Source of the DNA: Neocallimastix lanati (nom. inval.)
Taxonomy: Eukaryota; Neocallimastigomycota; Neocallimastigomycetes; Neocallimastigales; Neocallimastigaceae
DNA length: 64,000 nucleotides
NCBI GenBank assembly: GCA_016946835.1
Contig: JACVTC010000042.1
Span: 1,222,501 to 1,286,500 of the forward strand
Reading direction: 5' to 3'
Position numbers and translations under genes: made by a program. The notes under the pieces are model-generated. The model did no database searches. It had not been told where the DNA came from and saw only the letters and a list, made by a program, of their open reading frames with translations. Positions 45,280 to 57,300 of the stretch are shown in pieces. How positions within the stretch are numbered: the first letter of the stretch is position 1; every line of letters starts with the position of its first letter.

Positions 45280-47760
45280 AAAGAGAAATCCCAATGTTCA
45301 ATGATGAAACAGGGAAAGTGGAATCATTTATTGATAATCTAAAAATTACTATGGTAGACATCAGAAGTACTACTAAACTGGGCTCACGGTAATTTTGTAC
45401 TTTATTAGGTACCACTTACAAGGGACCGGGAAAACGTTGTACAAGATGGACGAGTGTTTAAACAAAAGGACGACATGAATCCACAAAGATTGATAGACAG
45501 GATGTTACAAGAATTTAAATGCGGACGAATTTTACAAGAGTTAAAAACACTATGGTTCAATTTAGGCATAAATGGGGTAAAGTCGATGAATTCTTCTATG
45601 AGTTCAATATACTAAGCAGAATACTTCAGCTTTCAGAGGAGAATAAAAGATTATTGCTGATACAATAAGTAAGATCATCGATTCGGGAATTTTCTATAAC
45701 CAATCTTCTGAGAAATATACGTTAGAAGGATATGTAAAGAGTTTGGGGAGATATGATATTTTTCCAGAGGATTCAAAGGACGATTACTTATAAAGTTATG
45801 TATGTAACCAAAAAATAAATATAGCCATCATGGCTCTGCTAGGAATGATTGAATATCGAAAACATTCCAAGGACATAGTAGTCAAGAAAAGAAGGAAGAG
45901 TGGAAATCGCCTATGCGATAAAAATGATTTTTGTAGAAGAGAGTCTACTTTACAAAATAACCAATACTAAAGTAGGAAAGATAAAAATAACTACAGAGGT
46001 GGTAAAAATGTTAATACGAGACAAATCGATAGACAAAATTACAATAAGAACTATCGTATGAGCAGCAATAATCCAATTCCCAAGACAACACTGCTGATAC
46101 AAGATAGGTCTGTATACGAAAAATTTTCGTCTGAAGCTAAAAAAAGCAGCCTTAGTACTAAAGAGGGGCATAAAAGTTTAAATTTGATGTACGATATCTG
46201 ATTAAAGATCAAAATAAACTATCCTCAGTTAGCTAAGGAAATGGGATTCAACAAAGAAGACCGCTCTTTGACTTTTACTACTGCCTCTGGTAAAGAGCTG
46301 ATTTCACAATTAATAGAAAAGTTTCAAATATGAGTCAAGCTGGTCGAATAGCGTACTAGTATAATTAAATTATATGACTTTAACAAAGGATGTAAAATAG
46401 AAGAAGCTATGCAAAGAAAGATTATATTAATTACTAAGTTTATGTATAGACAATTTGATTATAGGAATACTGATCTCCGTAATAAACAACCAAAATTATT
46501 AAAGATTGATTACGAAAGTCCAGGATAATCATATGTAGATACAACGATAGAGTGTAAAGATGAAAATATCTACATGGTACAAATACAAGAAGATTAAAAT
46601 ACGTCTGTAATAAAGGAGATTTAACCTACATAGTGAATTAAAAAGATTATTAAATAAGTTATAGAATAACAAAAATTAAAAATAATTTATATAATTTAAT
46701 TTGATAATTCTACCGCGAAAAAGAATAGAATATATTTTAGATTCTTACAATTATTTATTAGATTACAATAGATGGTTAGATTGGTTCTAAGAACAAAAAT
46801 TAAAAATCTAAAGAATAATAAAACTAGCAAAAAAAATACTGAAAATATTGAGCGAATTGATGACGAGAATAATGATCACTAAGCTATGATAACCTATGAT
46901 GATTATGTTGCAGTGATGTTCAAGAAAGCCGGGATAGAGAAGCTATTGTGGAGAGGCTAAATTATTGATAAGTATTATGGAGAATTGACCTAATTATTAA
47001 GTGAAGAAATTGATAAGAGCACAGGCCTTACGATTGTAAAGCAGAACTAGAGCATGATACACCACTTTATAAGTGAGCTTTTAGTTAAGATGTCAAAGTG
47101 TGAGATACATCACCTGAAGATTTCTTTTTTAAGACATTTGGTCATAAAGTATGGAGTTGAAACTGCTCCAGACAAGATATAGACCGTAGCGGAATTGACA
47201 TTCCCAGAAAATTTAAAGTTGATGCAAAGCTTTTTAGGCTTTCGCAACTATTGTAGAAATTTTATTAGAAACTTTTTAGAAATAGCCAATCTGCTATTCA
47301 AGATGACCTAAAAGAAAGATAAATTCGAATTAACTGAAGAAGATTTCATAAATTAAAGGAAATGCTTACTTATCAGCCCGTACTAGCATATCTGGACAAT
47401 GAAAAGTAATTTTTCGTAGAGTGTGATGCTAGTAATTACACGATAGGAGAAGTTTTATTGAAGAAAGAAGACGATGATACTCTTCATCCAACATACTACT
47501 ATTCAAAGACACTTTATAATGTTGAGGTGAATTAATCAAAAACATAATAAAAACTATTAATCATTAAAACTACTTTTACAGAATGACTACACTTGCTGCA
47601 ATGTGTGAAGCACGGCATTATATTATATAGTGACTACATGAATCTTTTGTTCGCTAACAAAACACAGTTATTGACTCCTAGTCAAATTAGATGGCAAGAA
47701 TTACTAGTTACATATTTGTTTGAAATAATTTATTCCTAACGGATTCTAGCGATGATTTGG
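45280..47760 (+). pseudogene. Ty3/gypsy gag-protease-RT/RNase H remnant
   Basis: Gag-like pieces run from about 45295 (M-F-N-D-E-T-G-K-V-E-S-F-I) through 45660-45790 (I-F-Y-N-Q-S-S-E-K-Y, G-R-Y-D-I-F-P-E-D-S-K). A basic Arg/Asn-rich stretch follows (45900-46150), then a retropepsin-side remnant near 46240-46300 (F-T-T-A-S-G). After a gap, 47040-47080 gives the RT entry (D-C-K-A-E-L-E-H-D-T-P-L-Y). It jumps to the RT connection at 47100-47290 (F-L-R-H-L-V-I-K-Y-G-V, M-Q-S-F-L-G-F-R-N-Y) and RNase H at 47420-47760 (E-C-D-A-S-N-Y-T-I-G, Y-S-D-Y-M-N-L). The RT palm with its Asp pair is deleted. Many stops; some replace consensus Gln. Confidence 0.75.
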
Positions 47761-47799
47761 AACCTTCCATATTATTATCTCATTATATAGAATTACTTA

Positions 47800-50325
47800 A
47801 TAATAGGAAGCCTATTAAGCAAAAGGCCTATAGGATTTACCAAATTTAATTGGAAACCCTAAAAGTAGAATTAAGGAAAATAATTAATAATGGATTAATA
47901 GATCTTTTTCACTCTCCAGGGTATTGGTACCTAAGAAAAACGAAAAGTGGAGGATATGTATTGATTATAGACTAGTAAATAAAACTACAAAAATAATTCC
48001 TACACTATCTTTATAATTCATGAGATATTTGACGCTTTTAATGTAACTTTTATATTATCTACCATAGATCTTTTTAATTGTTATCATCAGATACTTACAT
48101 ATGAGAGTGATTAAGAAATCACATCCTTTACAACTAAGTTTGGTAATTACTATTTTAAAGTTATTCCCTTTGGATTGACCAAAGCTCATGCCACTTTTCA
48201 ACGAGAAATAAAACGGATTTTCTTTGATTTGATTAATAAATGGGTACAAATATTTTAGATGATATTATAGTATTCTCACCATCTATTGAACAGCATTTAA
48301 TAAATTTGTCAAATGTATTTAAAATCTGAGAAAATATAAGTTGAATATTTAAAAAAGTAATTTCTGTGTCTTTGAAGTTGAAGCCTCAGTACATAAAATC
48401 TTCAATAAAATATACTTTAAATAGAAAATAAAACTGATGCAATCAACAAGTTATATCATCCAATGAACATTAGAAATTGTGTTTTTTTCTTGGTATGGCT
48501 TGTTACTACAAAAATTTTATTGTAAACAACACGTCGTTATTATTTCTTTTGTGTAAATTTCTAAAAAAAATTCAATGTTTGAATGGACTAATAATCATAT
48601 TGCTAACTTTAATTTGTTAAGAGAGGCTATAATAAATATACCTATATTATGTTATACACTTTTGATAAGCCTTTTTTAATTCGCTCTAATGCTAGTTATC
48701 AGGGACTTGTGTACTGTTACAATTATATGACGATAAGATAGAATATCTAGTCTTTTACATTAGTCGCATATTACATAAGTCTGAATATAATTATATCATA
48801 ACAGAGTTAGAAGGAGCTGCAGCCTATTAATAACAAAATTTAAACCATATATTTTAGGTAATTCATTTCAAACAATTTAATCCATTGACCATCAATCACC
48901 AGTACATATTATAAAAAAAGCAAACCTAGTACTAGTAAACACGTGCGTTGGTGTAATTTGTTTAGTCAATTGAAGTATAAGTTGTTTATCAACTAGGGAA
49001 TTCAAATATTATTGCTGACAAGTTGTGACGAATTAAAAGAAATGAAAATATTATTATTACTTCAATTATAGAAGAAGAAAATGATTACCAATAATAACCT
49101 ATTAAATATTATAAGGGAAAAAAAAAAGAAAAATATATTTCTGAATTAATGAAAAATTTTTAAATGATAGAATTATAACCATAGATGGGCAAATCAACAT
49201 TAGAGATAAATATAAACTTTGACAGGTGATTAATAATAATATGGAAAAGATATAATTAATTGGAATGCCCTATAGAATAGGTCATGAAAAAATACAAAAG
49301 ACATATTATAAAATCAAAAATATTACTGGATAAATGTGATTCTTGATATAAAGACGTATATATCTATCTATAAAATTTGTCAGTTAAACAGACCGGTACA
49401 TACTTTAAATTTAATTGAAAAATTTAGGACACCAATAGAAGAACATTTTGTAAAATTAGGATTTGATATTATTGGACATCTAAAGATTATTTAAAAAGGA
49501 AATATATTTATTATCGTTTGTGAAGATTATTTCAAATTATGGACAGAAGCTGAAGCATACTTATCAGCTACTTCTCAGAATATTATTTATTTTTAATTAA
49601 TATATTTAGTTGGTATTTATTTGATTTATAAATATGAATAATAGACCTCAACTAGACTGTGATTTATTAAAAATATTCCAGGATTTGTATGGACTTTATA
49701 TTCATTTTGATTCTCATTAGCATCCTCCATCTAACTGATTATTTAAAAACAAGAATCGGGAAATCGATAAACAACTGCGAAATTTTGCTGTTTAGAATAA
49801 TGAATAGGATAGGATTTTACCATTTACATTATTGGCAATCTGTACATCTAAATCTTCGATTTCTTGATATTCAAGTTTTGAACTTTCATATGGAAAAGAA
49901 AATTTATTTCCTCCAGAAATTAATTTAATGAATTCTATGGATGAACCATTTTATAGTTTAATTGATAAATTATTACTAGAAAGATTTATAAAACAGACAA
50001 AATGGACCAAAAAGCCACAAATAAAAAGCTCAGAATAATTAATTACTGGAAAACCAGAAGTAAGCATAAAGAAGTATAGTAAGAGTTCATGACTACAAAA
50101 TTGGAGATAAAGTAAAAATAAGAATGTTTCAAAGACATAAATTGGATCCTTATAATATTATATCATACACATTTATAGAAATAACGTTGAATACAGTTAA
50201 GTTACATGAATATATAATTGGTATTATTTTAAAAAGAAATAAACAATTAAAAATATTCTTACATTTAGTGAATAGGCAATACAATATCAAAATTCATAAA
50301 ATTATTTCACTTTAATTCCAAATTC
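47800..50325 (+). pseudogene. Ty3/gypsy pol remnant: RT, RNase H, integrase
   Basis: RT starts near 47810 (L-E-T-L-K-V-E-L-R-K, G-L-I-D-L-F-H-S-P-G). It continues V-P-K-K-N-E-K-W-R-I-C-I-D-Y at about 47920, S-T-I-D-L-F-N-C-Y-H-Q at about 48057, K-V-I-P-F-G-L-T-K-A at 48160 and I-L-D-D-I-I-V-F-S near 48251, so the catalytic Asp pair survives. RNase H is at 48650-48820 and the C-terminal connection at 48960-49020 (S-N-I-I-A-D). An integrase region occupies about 49190-50300, with a zinc-binding-like start, a degenerate core and Y-G-K-E-N-L-F-P-P-E (49885), typical of the post-core segment. Frameshifts and stops are throughout. It begins right after the RNase H end of the preceding fragment, so two elements are abutted or nested. 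Confidence 0.75.
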
Positions 50326-51489
50326 AAATATTCACTAATTATTGACAAACAAATATTATAACAATTAGAGCTTCCATATAATAAAATTCAATATTTATTT
50401 TTAATTTCTATTTCTCAAAGTTGAAATATCAAAATTTCAAAATTTCATAATAAAATTTTAAAATTACATATCGAATTTAAATATCATTATTATTAATAAT
50501 TATGTATATTATTCAATTATTATAATATCATTAATAATATTTAATATATATGAAAATAAATTTTTTTTATCAATGAAAAATTTTCAAAAATTGAGTTATA
50601 ATTTTTATAAAATTTTCAAATAATATAATTAATCTTGACTAATAAATATTTTAATGAATATTTACTAAAATATAAAATTTCTTTTAATTTTATTTTCTTT
50701 ATTTTATCTATTATTATTTCAATTTATTATTGAATTTATAGGAAATTTACATATTCAATTGAGAATTGTTCTAGTATAGATATAATTTCAATTATACTAG
50801 TAATCATTGATTTCAGCTAAGGCATTTCCAATATAAAATAATATGTGTAGCAACATATTTGTATAATTTATAATAATTATTAAATATTAAATTTATACCT
50901 CTTTTTTCAATAATAATGCTTGAAATAATTTTTCATTTATATATTATTCAATATTAATATATATAATTAATTATTTTATTAAATATATTAAAAATATTAA
51001 TTAAAATAGTTAATTTCTTCTATATATATAATAAGAATATTAATATATATATAACTAAAATATTTTAATTTATTTTAAAGTTTATATTAAAAATATAAAA
51101 TAAAATAATAGTACTTATTTTAATTATAATTAAATATATATATATATTTGATATTATTTATTATATTAGTAATTATATATTATTCTATATTATTATAAAA
51201 TATATTTATATTATTCAATTATAATTTTTATATATAAATAATCTTAATAATAACCATTCTCCATATTTTAATTAAATATAGAGAAGCTAATTTGGATATA
51301 TTTTTTAAGGAAAAGCTATTAATATTAATAAAATATATAATTATATGATTAAAATATATATCACATAAAAGTCCTGTATATCATGGTTAAGATCGCATGA
51401 CATAAAAAATCAAAAGAAGATTAATATTATCGATAATCCTACCTAAAAAGATAGGCTCGAAAATATTACAAAAAGGGAATAAATAGCCA
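50326..51489. other. AT-rich stretch between two gypsy remnants
   Basis: It may hold decayed LTRs, but no repeat pair could be matched by eye. No gene is seen. Confidence 0.4.
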
Positions 51490-53690
51490 TGGTTACCCAG
51501 GAGGACTTAGTAGAAGAAACAATAAAATAAGTGGGAAATGAAAAATTATTAAATATCAGTGATATAATTGATAATTATTAGGTATAACCTTATTCCTGTC
51601 TATGGATTATTGCAAAATTCGCCAAAGAACCAAAAGAAGCATTTATCCAATTCCTAGGATTAGTGCGGTGTTTGAGTCAATGAAAGGAGCTGTGGTATTC
51701 TAAAAGTTTGATCTGAAATTCTCATATAATCTTGTTATAATACGAGAAGGTGATGAATACAAGATAGACTTCAACACCAAGTTTGGGCACTTCGAGATTT
51801 TAGGTATGCAATTTGTGTTAATTATTGCGCATGCAGTGTTTCCAAGCTTCGTGAATGATATCTTCTGCGATGATATTGGGAAGTACTGCCAAGTTTACTC
51901 GGATGACATAGTTTATTGCATATTGTGTTGAAAAGTTTATAAGTCTGGGAAAAAGATTGCATAGTTGATGCCCTCTCAAGAGTAGAAACTGAGAATAGAG
52001 AAGGTAAGGACTTTTATAAATATAACATTTTGAAACCGGAAAAGATGGTAGGATTCAACGATATAGATGATAAAACTAGCTAAATGAATTTAACAACTAA
52101 CTTTGTAGATGATATTAAGTAGACCTACCGACAGGACGAAATGGCTCAAGAAATATTTAAAAATTAGGAAGAATGCTAATAAAATAATTATAATAAGAAA
52201 TTTTGATAAAAAGTGAATATCCGTAAGAAAGGAAAACTCTGAACAAATTTACGTACCCACATTGTTTAGAAAGACAATTGTACAATTAATTAAACTTCAA
52301 CTCGGAATATACAAGTCACTCAAGTATAAATAAAATATCTGATCTAGTATCAAAAAACTTTTTATAGCCAAAAATCCGAAAAAATATTTCAGGTTACATG
52401 AAATCCTGTAGAACTTGCGTTACTAACTAATTTGATTGACATAAAGAATATAGTACACCAGTGAGAGTCTCAATTGCAGATTTGTTCTGGTAAAAATTTC
52501 AACTTGGCTTTATAATAAATTAGACAGTAAAAAGAAAAATAAAAATTGATACAGGATATATATAGGAAACGAAAAGAGCAAGTTGCATTTTGGTATACTT
52601 TGATAAATTAACCAAGTTGACTCACCTGAAAGGATTTAAGTTTTACCAAATGAATAATAAGATTGCTGATTCATTACTAAAGGAAATATACAGATTTTAT
52701 GGATTCCTTAATGTTGTGAAAACAGATCGTGGAACCCAATTTACAAGACAGGTATTGAAAAAACTACTAGAGTTCTTTGGAACACATTGTAAAAGAAACA
52801 CCAAAATAGATTACAATAACAACAAGATAAGAATTTTTTTTATTAAAATTTTTTTTGTTAAAAATATTTTTTCTTAATAAAATATATTTATTAATTGTTA
52901 TTAACAATTACATCAAAAAAAAATGTGAAAAGTATATTCTTTTTAAAATTTTCCTAAATAAAATAATATATTATTTTATTTAAATTACATATATTTTAAT
53001 ATAAAACTATTCTAATGAATTTTATTAAATAATAAATTTATAAATTATAGCCAAATTTAAATAAATATAATTATTAATTAAACTAAATACTAACCCATAA
53101 AGGAAGCAAAAACGATAGATACTCTTGCATACAACTTAGGAAGTCTTAAGCACATTTTAGAGATTGCTCAGACTAGATATCTTGACTACATGGATTAAAG
53201 TAGTATTGACAACTACAAGTTATTAGATAAAGTATGGCTAAAAAAGCTAGAGAATTATTAAATGATTCATTTTTTATAAGATAGCTACTATAAAGTACGG
53301 ACCATTCAAGGTCATAAGTGTGGAAGAAGAATTATCGACTAGATATTAGCCGATCACAATTCCCTAATATGTATCTAATATTTCATGTAAGTGTACTAGA
53401 GCCTTATTAAAAATTACCAAGACCTTAGTACCAGCTCCTACTGGTAACAAAGTAATTATTCATATTCTAGGTTCAAGAAAACAACAAAGGAAAAACTACC
53501 AGTTTCCTATAAGGATAACAAACAAAGTTTGGTGAGTACTGACGTAATTGATGAAAATCCACACTATCTAGAGTTGCTAGAGGATTACTAAGATTTTATT
53601 TATAGCCAATTTAATACTAATGTCATTAACCATTAGTACATTAGTAGCTTGCTTAATCAGAAAGGCCTTATAATAGATATATTGTATAAT
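51490..53690 (+). pseudogene. Ty3/gypsy remnant: gag edge, RT, integrase core and C-terminus
   Basis: 51490-51660 reads M-V-T-Q-E-D-L-V-E-E-T-I-K and K-E-A-F-I-Q-F-L-G-L, gag- or protease-side. RT is at 51680-51920: F-N-T-K-F-G-H-F-E-I-L, then Y-S-D-D-I-V-Y, so the catalytic motif is kept. A deletion follows, then zinc-binding/linker pieces (51950-52500). The integrase core is in a 95-codon open frame at 52590-52877: Y-F-D-K-L-T-K-L-T-H (first Asp), T-D-R-G-T-Q-F-T-R-Q (second Asp) and L-L-E-F-F-G-T. About 220 bases of AT-rich DNA (52880-53090) interrupt it. 53100-53690 gives the C-terminal tail (H-I-L-E-I-A-Q-T-R-Y, I-I-H-I-L-G-S-R-K, L-E-L-L-E-D-Y). The tail also recurs at 61454-61747 and, inverted, at 43380-43860. 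Confidence 0.75.
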
Positions 53691-54248
53691 GTTACTTATT
53701 TAAAGATATCATTGTGGTAATGCAATGTATCTTAAAACTATTATCAATAATCAAACGAATTCCTCTTCGTTTAATTTTGTATGATAAATGTACAATTATT
53801 TTATTATATATTTATTAATTTTTACACATATTTAAATTGATTTTATATATTTCATAATATAATTTTTATATTTTTATATAAACTCATAATGTATCAACTA
53901 ATTAAATATTTTCTTTGATATAAATATAACATATATTTACATAGTTAACGCAATAGAATTACTATTAACATTAATTATATTAATAAGCTAATTTTATTTT
54001 TAAATAACGACAAATTATTAAATATTAAATTATAAATATTTAGTGTAAGTTCGGTCTACTATTAATGGATAGAGGGGGGTTATATTCTTAAATTTCAAAT
54101 TAATATCATTAATTAATAGAATAATAAATTCTTTTTTTGGTATAACTAGGATAGAGACATGTTAGATTATCTTAGTATATTATTATTTATTATTCATTAT
54201 TGTAGTTTATATAAAAAATACTTTTTTCATTTTATTGTAATGAAACAT
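53691..54248. other. AT-rich stretch after the gypsy remnant
   Basis: A possible decayed 3' LTR (AATTCCTCTTCGTTTAATTT at about 53758). AGTGTAAGTTCGGTCTACTA, then TTAATGGATAGAGGGGGGTT at 54040-54080 is GC-richer but unassigned. Confidence 0.35.
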
Positions 54249-54310
54249 ACCAGTCTAGTGGTTAATTGTTGGAGTTCAGTACTTTGATATCACCGGCCCG
54301 ACTCCATCTA
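54249..54310 (+). tRNA. tRNA-like relic with box-A- and box-B-like motifs
   Basis: ACCAGTCTAGTGGTTAATTG is box-A-like, as in Gly/Val/Glu tRNAs. It is followed 35 bases later by GGCCCGACTCC, which differs from box B (GGTTCGACTCC) by two T-to-C changes. No acceptor stem can be closed, so this is a degraded tRNA or SINE head, not a gene. Confidence 0.25.
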
Positions 54311-54593
54311 TTACAGTTTTTGTTCATAAAATATATTATTTAGTTAAATTTTATTTTAAATTATTCCACCAATTAAAATATTAGATTTATTATAAAAATA
54401 ACTAATACTGATTTAGTGTAATAAATTTGAAGTTTTATTAAAAATTAAATATTAAATAAATAAATAATTTACTAAATATAAATAATTTATATAATAGTAT
54501 TTTAATATTTTATGTGTTTTTCAATTTTTTATTTTTTATTTAATTAATATTAATGCATCAACTGAATTATTAATATACTAAATTACATATACA

Positions 54594-54975
54594 TGGAAAT
54601 CAATAAAAATATAATAAAATAGTTGCAAATTAAACGTACAAAACTAAATTAAGATTTTATTTGATTAATTAGAAATTGCTAAATATTTCAAGATACATTA
54701 CGTTACATGGATGATATTATTAGATAGTCATTGTATAACAATGTATCTATTACACATGAGTATTATGATTAATTATATTTACTATAAAACTATCTAAAAC
54801 TAAATTTAGCTCTATATAGATATTAATAAAAATATAATAAAATAGTTATACTTTTAATGACGAAATTAATCTAAGATTATATTTGATTATCTGGAAATTT
54901 TTGCTGTGGCAAGATATTTTAAGCTATAATTATGAAATAAATAGATAATCATCGTTTAACCATCTATCTGCTACA
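54594..54975 (+). repeat. Diverged direct duplication of about 150 bases
   Basis: AATCAATAAAAATATAATAA, then AATAGTTGC and further on GATTTTATTTGATTAATTAG, AAATTGCTAAATATTTCAAG (54600-54690) are matched by AATAAAAATATAATAAAATA, GTTATAC, GATTATATTTGATTATCTGG, AAATTTTTGCTGTGGCAAGA (54826-54920). The offset is about 230 bases. Confidence 0.6.
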
Positions 54976-55379
54976 CTTAATTTTGGAATAAAATTTCAAT
55001 TTAAAGCCAAAAAAAAATTTTTTATATTATTTATGGCTTATCTAATAAATATTTTTAATTTTTACCTTAGAAATATATAAATATAAATTTATTAAATTAT
55101 TAATTTTAATATTTCAGTACAAAATATCCTTATTAATAGAATGTACATTAATTTTAGTGTTAGTGAGTTACAATTTGAGATATAAAAATTATTATTCATG
55201 TATTTATTTTTATGATTAGATAATTATTAATACCTGTTACTAATTAACGACTTACAAAATTATCTAAGAAAAAATTAATTTAATAAAATATAAAAATTAA
55301 TAATAAAATTAATGTACAAATAGTGTACGAAAATTAAACAATGATATCACTTAAACATTAAAGAGATCTGTGGTTTTAA
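54976..55379. other. AT-rich spacer
   Basis: No feature is seen. Confidence 0.4.
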
Positions 55380-55490
55380 GATAAATTACGTACATGAGTA
55401 TATTTATTCGTAGCCTTCATTTTACCAGGTTCCTTTTTACAAGCTTTAGACTTTGTTTCATAGTCTTTCTCCAGTATTTGAATAGTAAAC
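55380..55490 (-). pseudogene. Short Lys-rich coding remnant, unrecognised
   Basis: On the minus strand about 36 codons read F-T-I-Q-I-L-E-K-D-Y-E-T-K, K-A-C-K-K-E-P-G-K-M-K-A-T and end at TAA. The composition is protein-like. It lies just downstream (in its own orientation) of the chromodomain-ended gypsy remnant and may be unrelated. Confidence 0.25.
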
Positions 55491-55798
55491 GAATTTTAAA
55501 ATTAAAATTATTCTTGAATAATAAACATTAAAATTTAAATTGTAAATTTCTTTTAAATGCGTAAAATAAATTATATATAATAATAACATTTATATAATAA
55601 TAAAGATAAAATATATTTAATATGTTAATATTGATATGTAATAGACTAATCTTTAATTATTGCAATTAATTATTTTATATAAGTTTATTTTAAAATTCGA
55701 TTTTAAACTATTTAATATAAATATTAATGTTAAAAGAATAAAATTATGCGTAGTCTTTATAACCATTACTCCGCATTCTTAAACACTTCTGCACCTCT

Positions 55799-55819
55799 CG
55801 AGGATTTGTGTGATCCTCG
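55799..55819. repeat. 7-bp perfect hairpin CGAGGAT / ATCCTCG
   Basis: The stem encloses TTGTGTG and is the most GC-rich spot for kilobases. It sits just past the chromodomain end of the minus-strand gypsy remnant, within its possible C-terminal tail. Confidence 0.4.
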
Positions 55820-55829
55820 CGTTATAAGC

Positions 55830-57300
55830 GATTTAATTACTTTTATTAAATTCCTTTAAAGGTTCAGAACAATTAAGGTTTTCTTCAGGATTCCAAGATG
55901 CTTCAGAAATTGGATAGCTTTTCCAATAGATGAAGTATTGTGTTTTTCCATAATATTTATATAATATTTGATCCACTTTATATTTTTTTAATTATTAATA
56001 TTAACAAGTGGTTTATTTTGGTTTCTTCCAAAATGATATTTAGAATATTTCTTGAATTCGGATTTGTATATTACAGAATGTATTCTAATATTTTTTTTGG
56101 TAAATCAAGTTTATAAGATATTGAAGAAATTTTGATCATTACATTAAATAAACCAATCTTTCTTCGTTTAAGCTTTTATTACAGTTTCTAATTATAACAT
56201 ACTATTGATTCAGACTCCATCATTATTCTTATATTTAGGTGGTTCCATATGATGATTACTAGTGTATTTTTCTTGTTTATTTATTTTCAATTAAATGTAA
56301 TTTTTTAATTCATTTATAAATTTTGTTATATTGTTATCAATTTCTTCAGCTCTTGGGACTTCTACATTTGTAGGGATTTTGGGAAAATATCTAGTATTAA
56401 AACCATAATTTGGAAGAAAGACGAATAATTGGTAAATTCTTGTAAAAATTTCTTGTACATAAATTCTCCTACGTGGAGAAAAAAATTATTCCAATTTTGA
56501 CCTTTGAGATTTTTGTAACATTATAGATATTGCCCATTAACGGAGTTCATTCAACTCTGTCAAACATTTGATTTGAGTATAAAATGTAGAAGAAAATTTT
56601 AAAAAGATATTAACTCCTTTACAGACAGCTACTTAAAATTGTGAAGCAAATTGAGAGCATCTATTGGTGATATTCTCTTATATAGAGACTCATAATTTTC
56701 TTCTCAATGTTGGTACGACTAAAGTAACAGAAAATATAATTGAAGAATTCAGAAATAGTATCAGAACCATAATGAACATTTGGGAAGAGGGTCAAGTAAT
56801 ACATTTTGGTTAAGCGATAAGTAACAACAAAAACATTAGTGAAACCATTAGATTTAGATAAGTAATATAGTCCATTGAATTAGAGATCCAAGGACTTTTG
56901 AGGATGCCTAGAGATTAAAAAATTCGTATAGTTTGTGTCTGGAAGGTTTGGTACTGAATAAATATCGCAGGAATAAACATTATCTTTTCATTAATCCAGT
57001 AATTTACTTCAGTCTTACTGAGTATTTTGAGTAGTTTAATTGTTAGGAAAAATTATATCTTCAATGAATTTTTTAATATTAGTTTATAGGTCTCTAGATT
57101 AAGTTACGTGCGTTGAATCACGGAATTCTAATATCCATTGAGATAAACTGTTTCGGGAATTAAGATTATTGTAATCTTTTGTGGGCTTGGATGTTATAGA
57201 GTTTAGCATCATATCATTTTCAAAAGTTCATTTATTGTGAATGTGTTGTATAGGAATCTATTAATGAAGAATCTTTGAATAAAATTTAGTTACCTATCTT
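55830..57300 (-). pseudogene. Chromovirus (Ty3/gypsy) integrase remnant with chromodomain
   Basis: On the minus strand, in order: an H-x-H zinc-region remnant (about 57250-57080); core pieces near 56900-56650 that fit S-M-D-Y-I (first Asp), T-Y-R-L-T-K-M and F-F-N-Y-I-F-C but have lost the second acidic motif; N-Y-G-F-N and V-P-R-A-E-E (about 56420-56340), the usual post-core segment; an SH3-like stretch K-R-R-K-I-G-L-F-N-V (about 56180) and L-D-L-P-K-K; and finally a chromodomain at about 55975-55845: Y-K-V-D-Q-I-L-Y, Q-Y-F-I-Y-W-K-S-Y-P, E-A-S-W-N-P-E-E-N-L. The Tyr/Trp/Trp methyl-lysine cage positions are recognisable. In chromoviruses this domain targets insertion to heterochromatin marks. 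Stops and shifts throughout. Confidence 0.8.

Noticed and set aside
45950-46171. 73-codon minus frame
   Set aside because: It is antisense to the Arg/Asn-rich gag region, which fits the plus-strand order of the element.
48055-48249. 64-codon minus frame
   Set aside because: It is antisense to the RT domain (I-D-L-F-N, I-P-F-G-L-T) on the plus strand.
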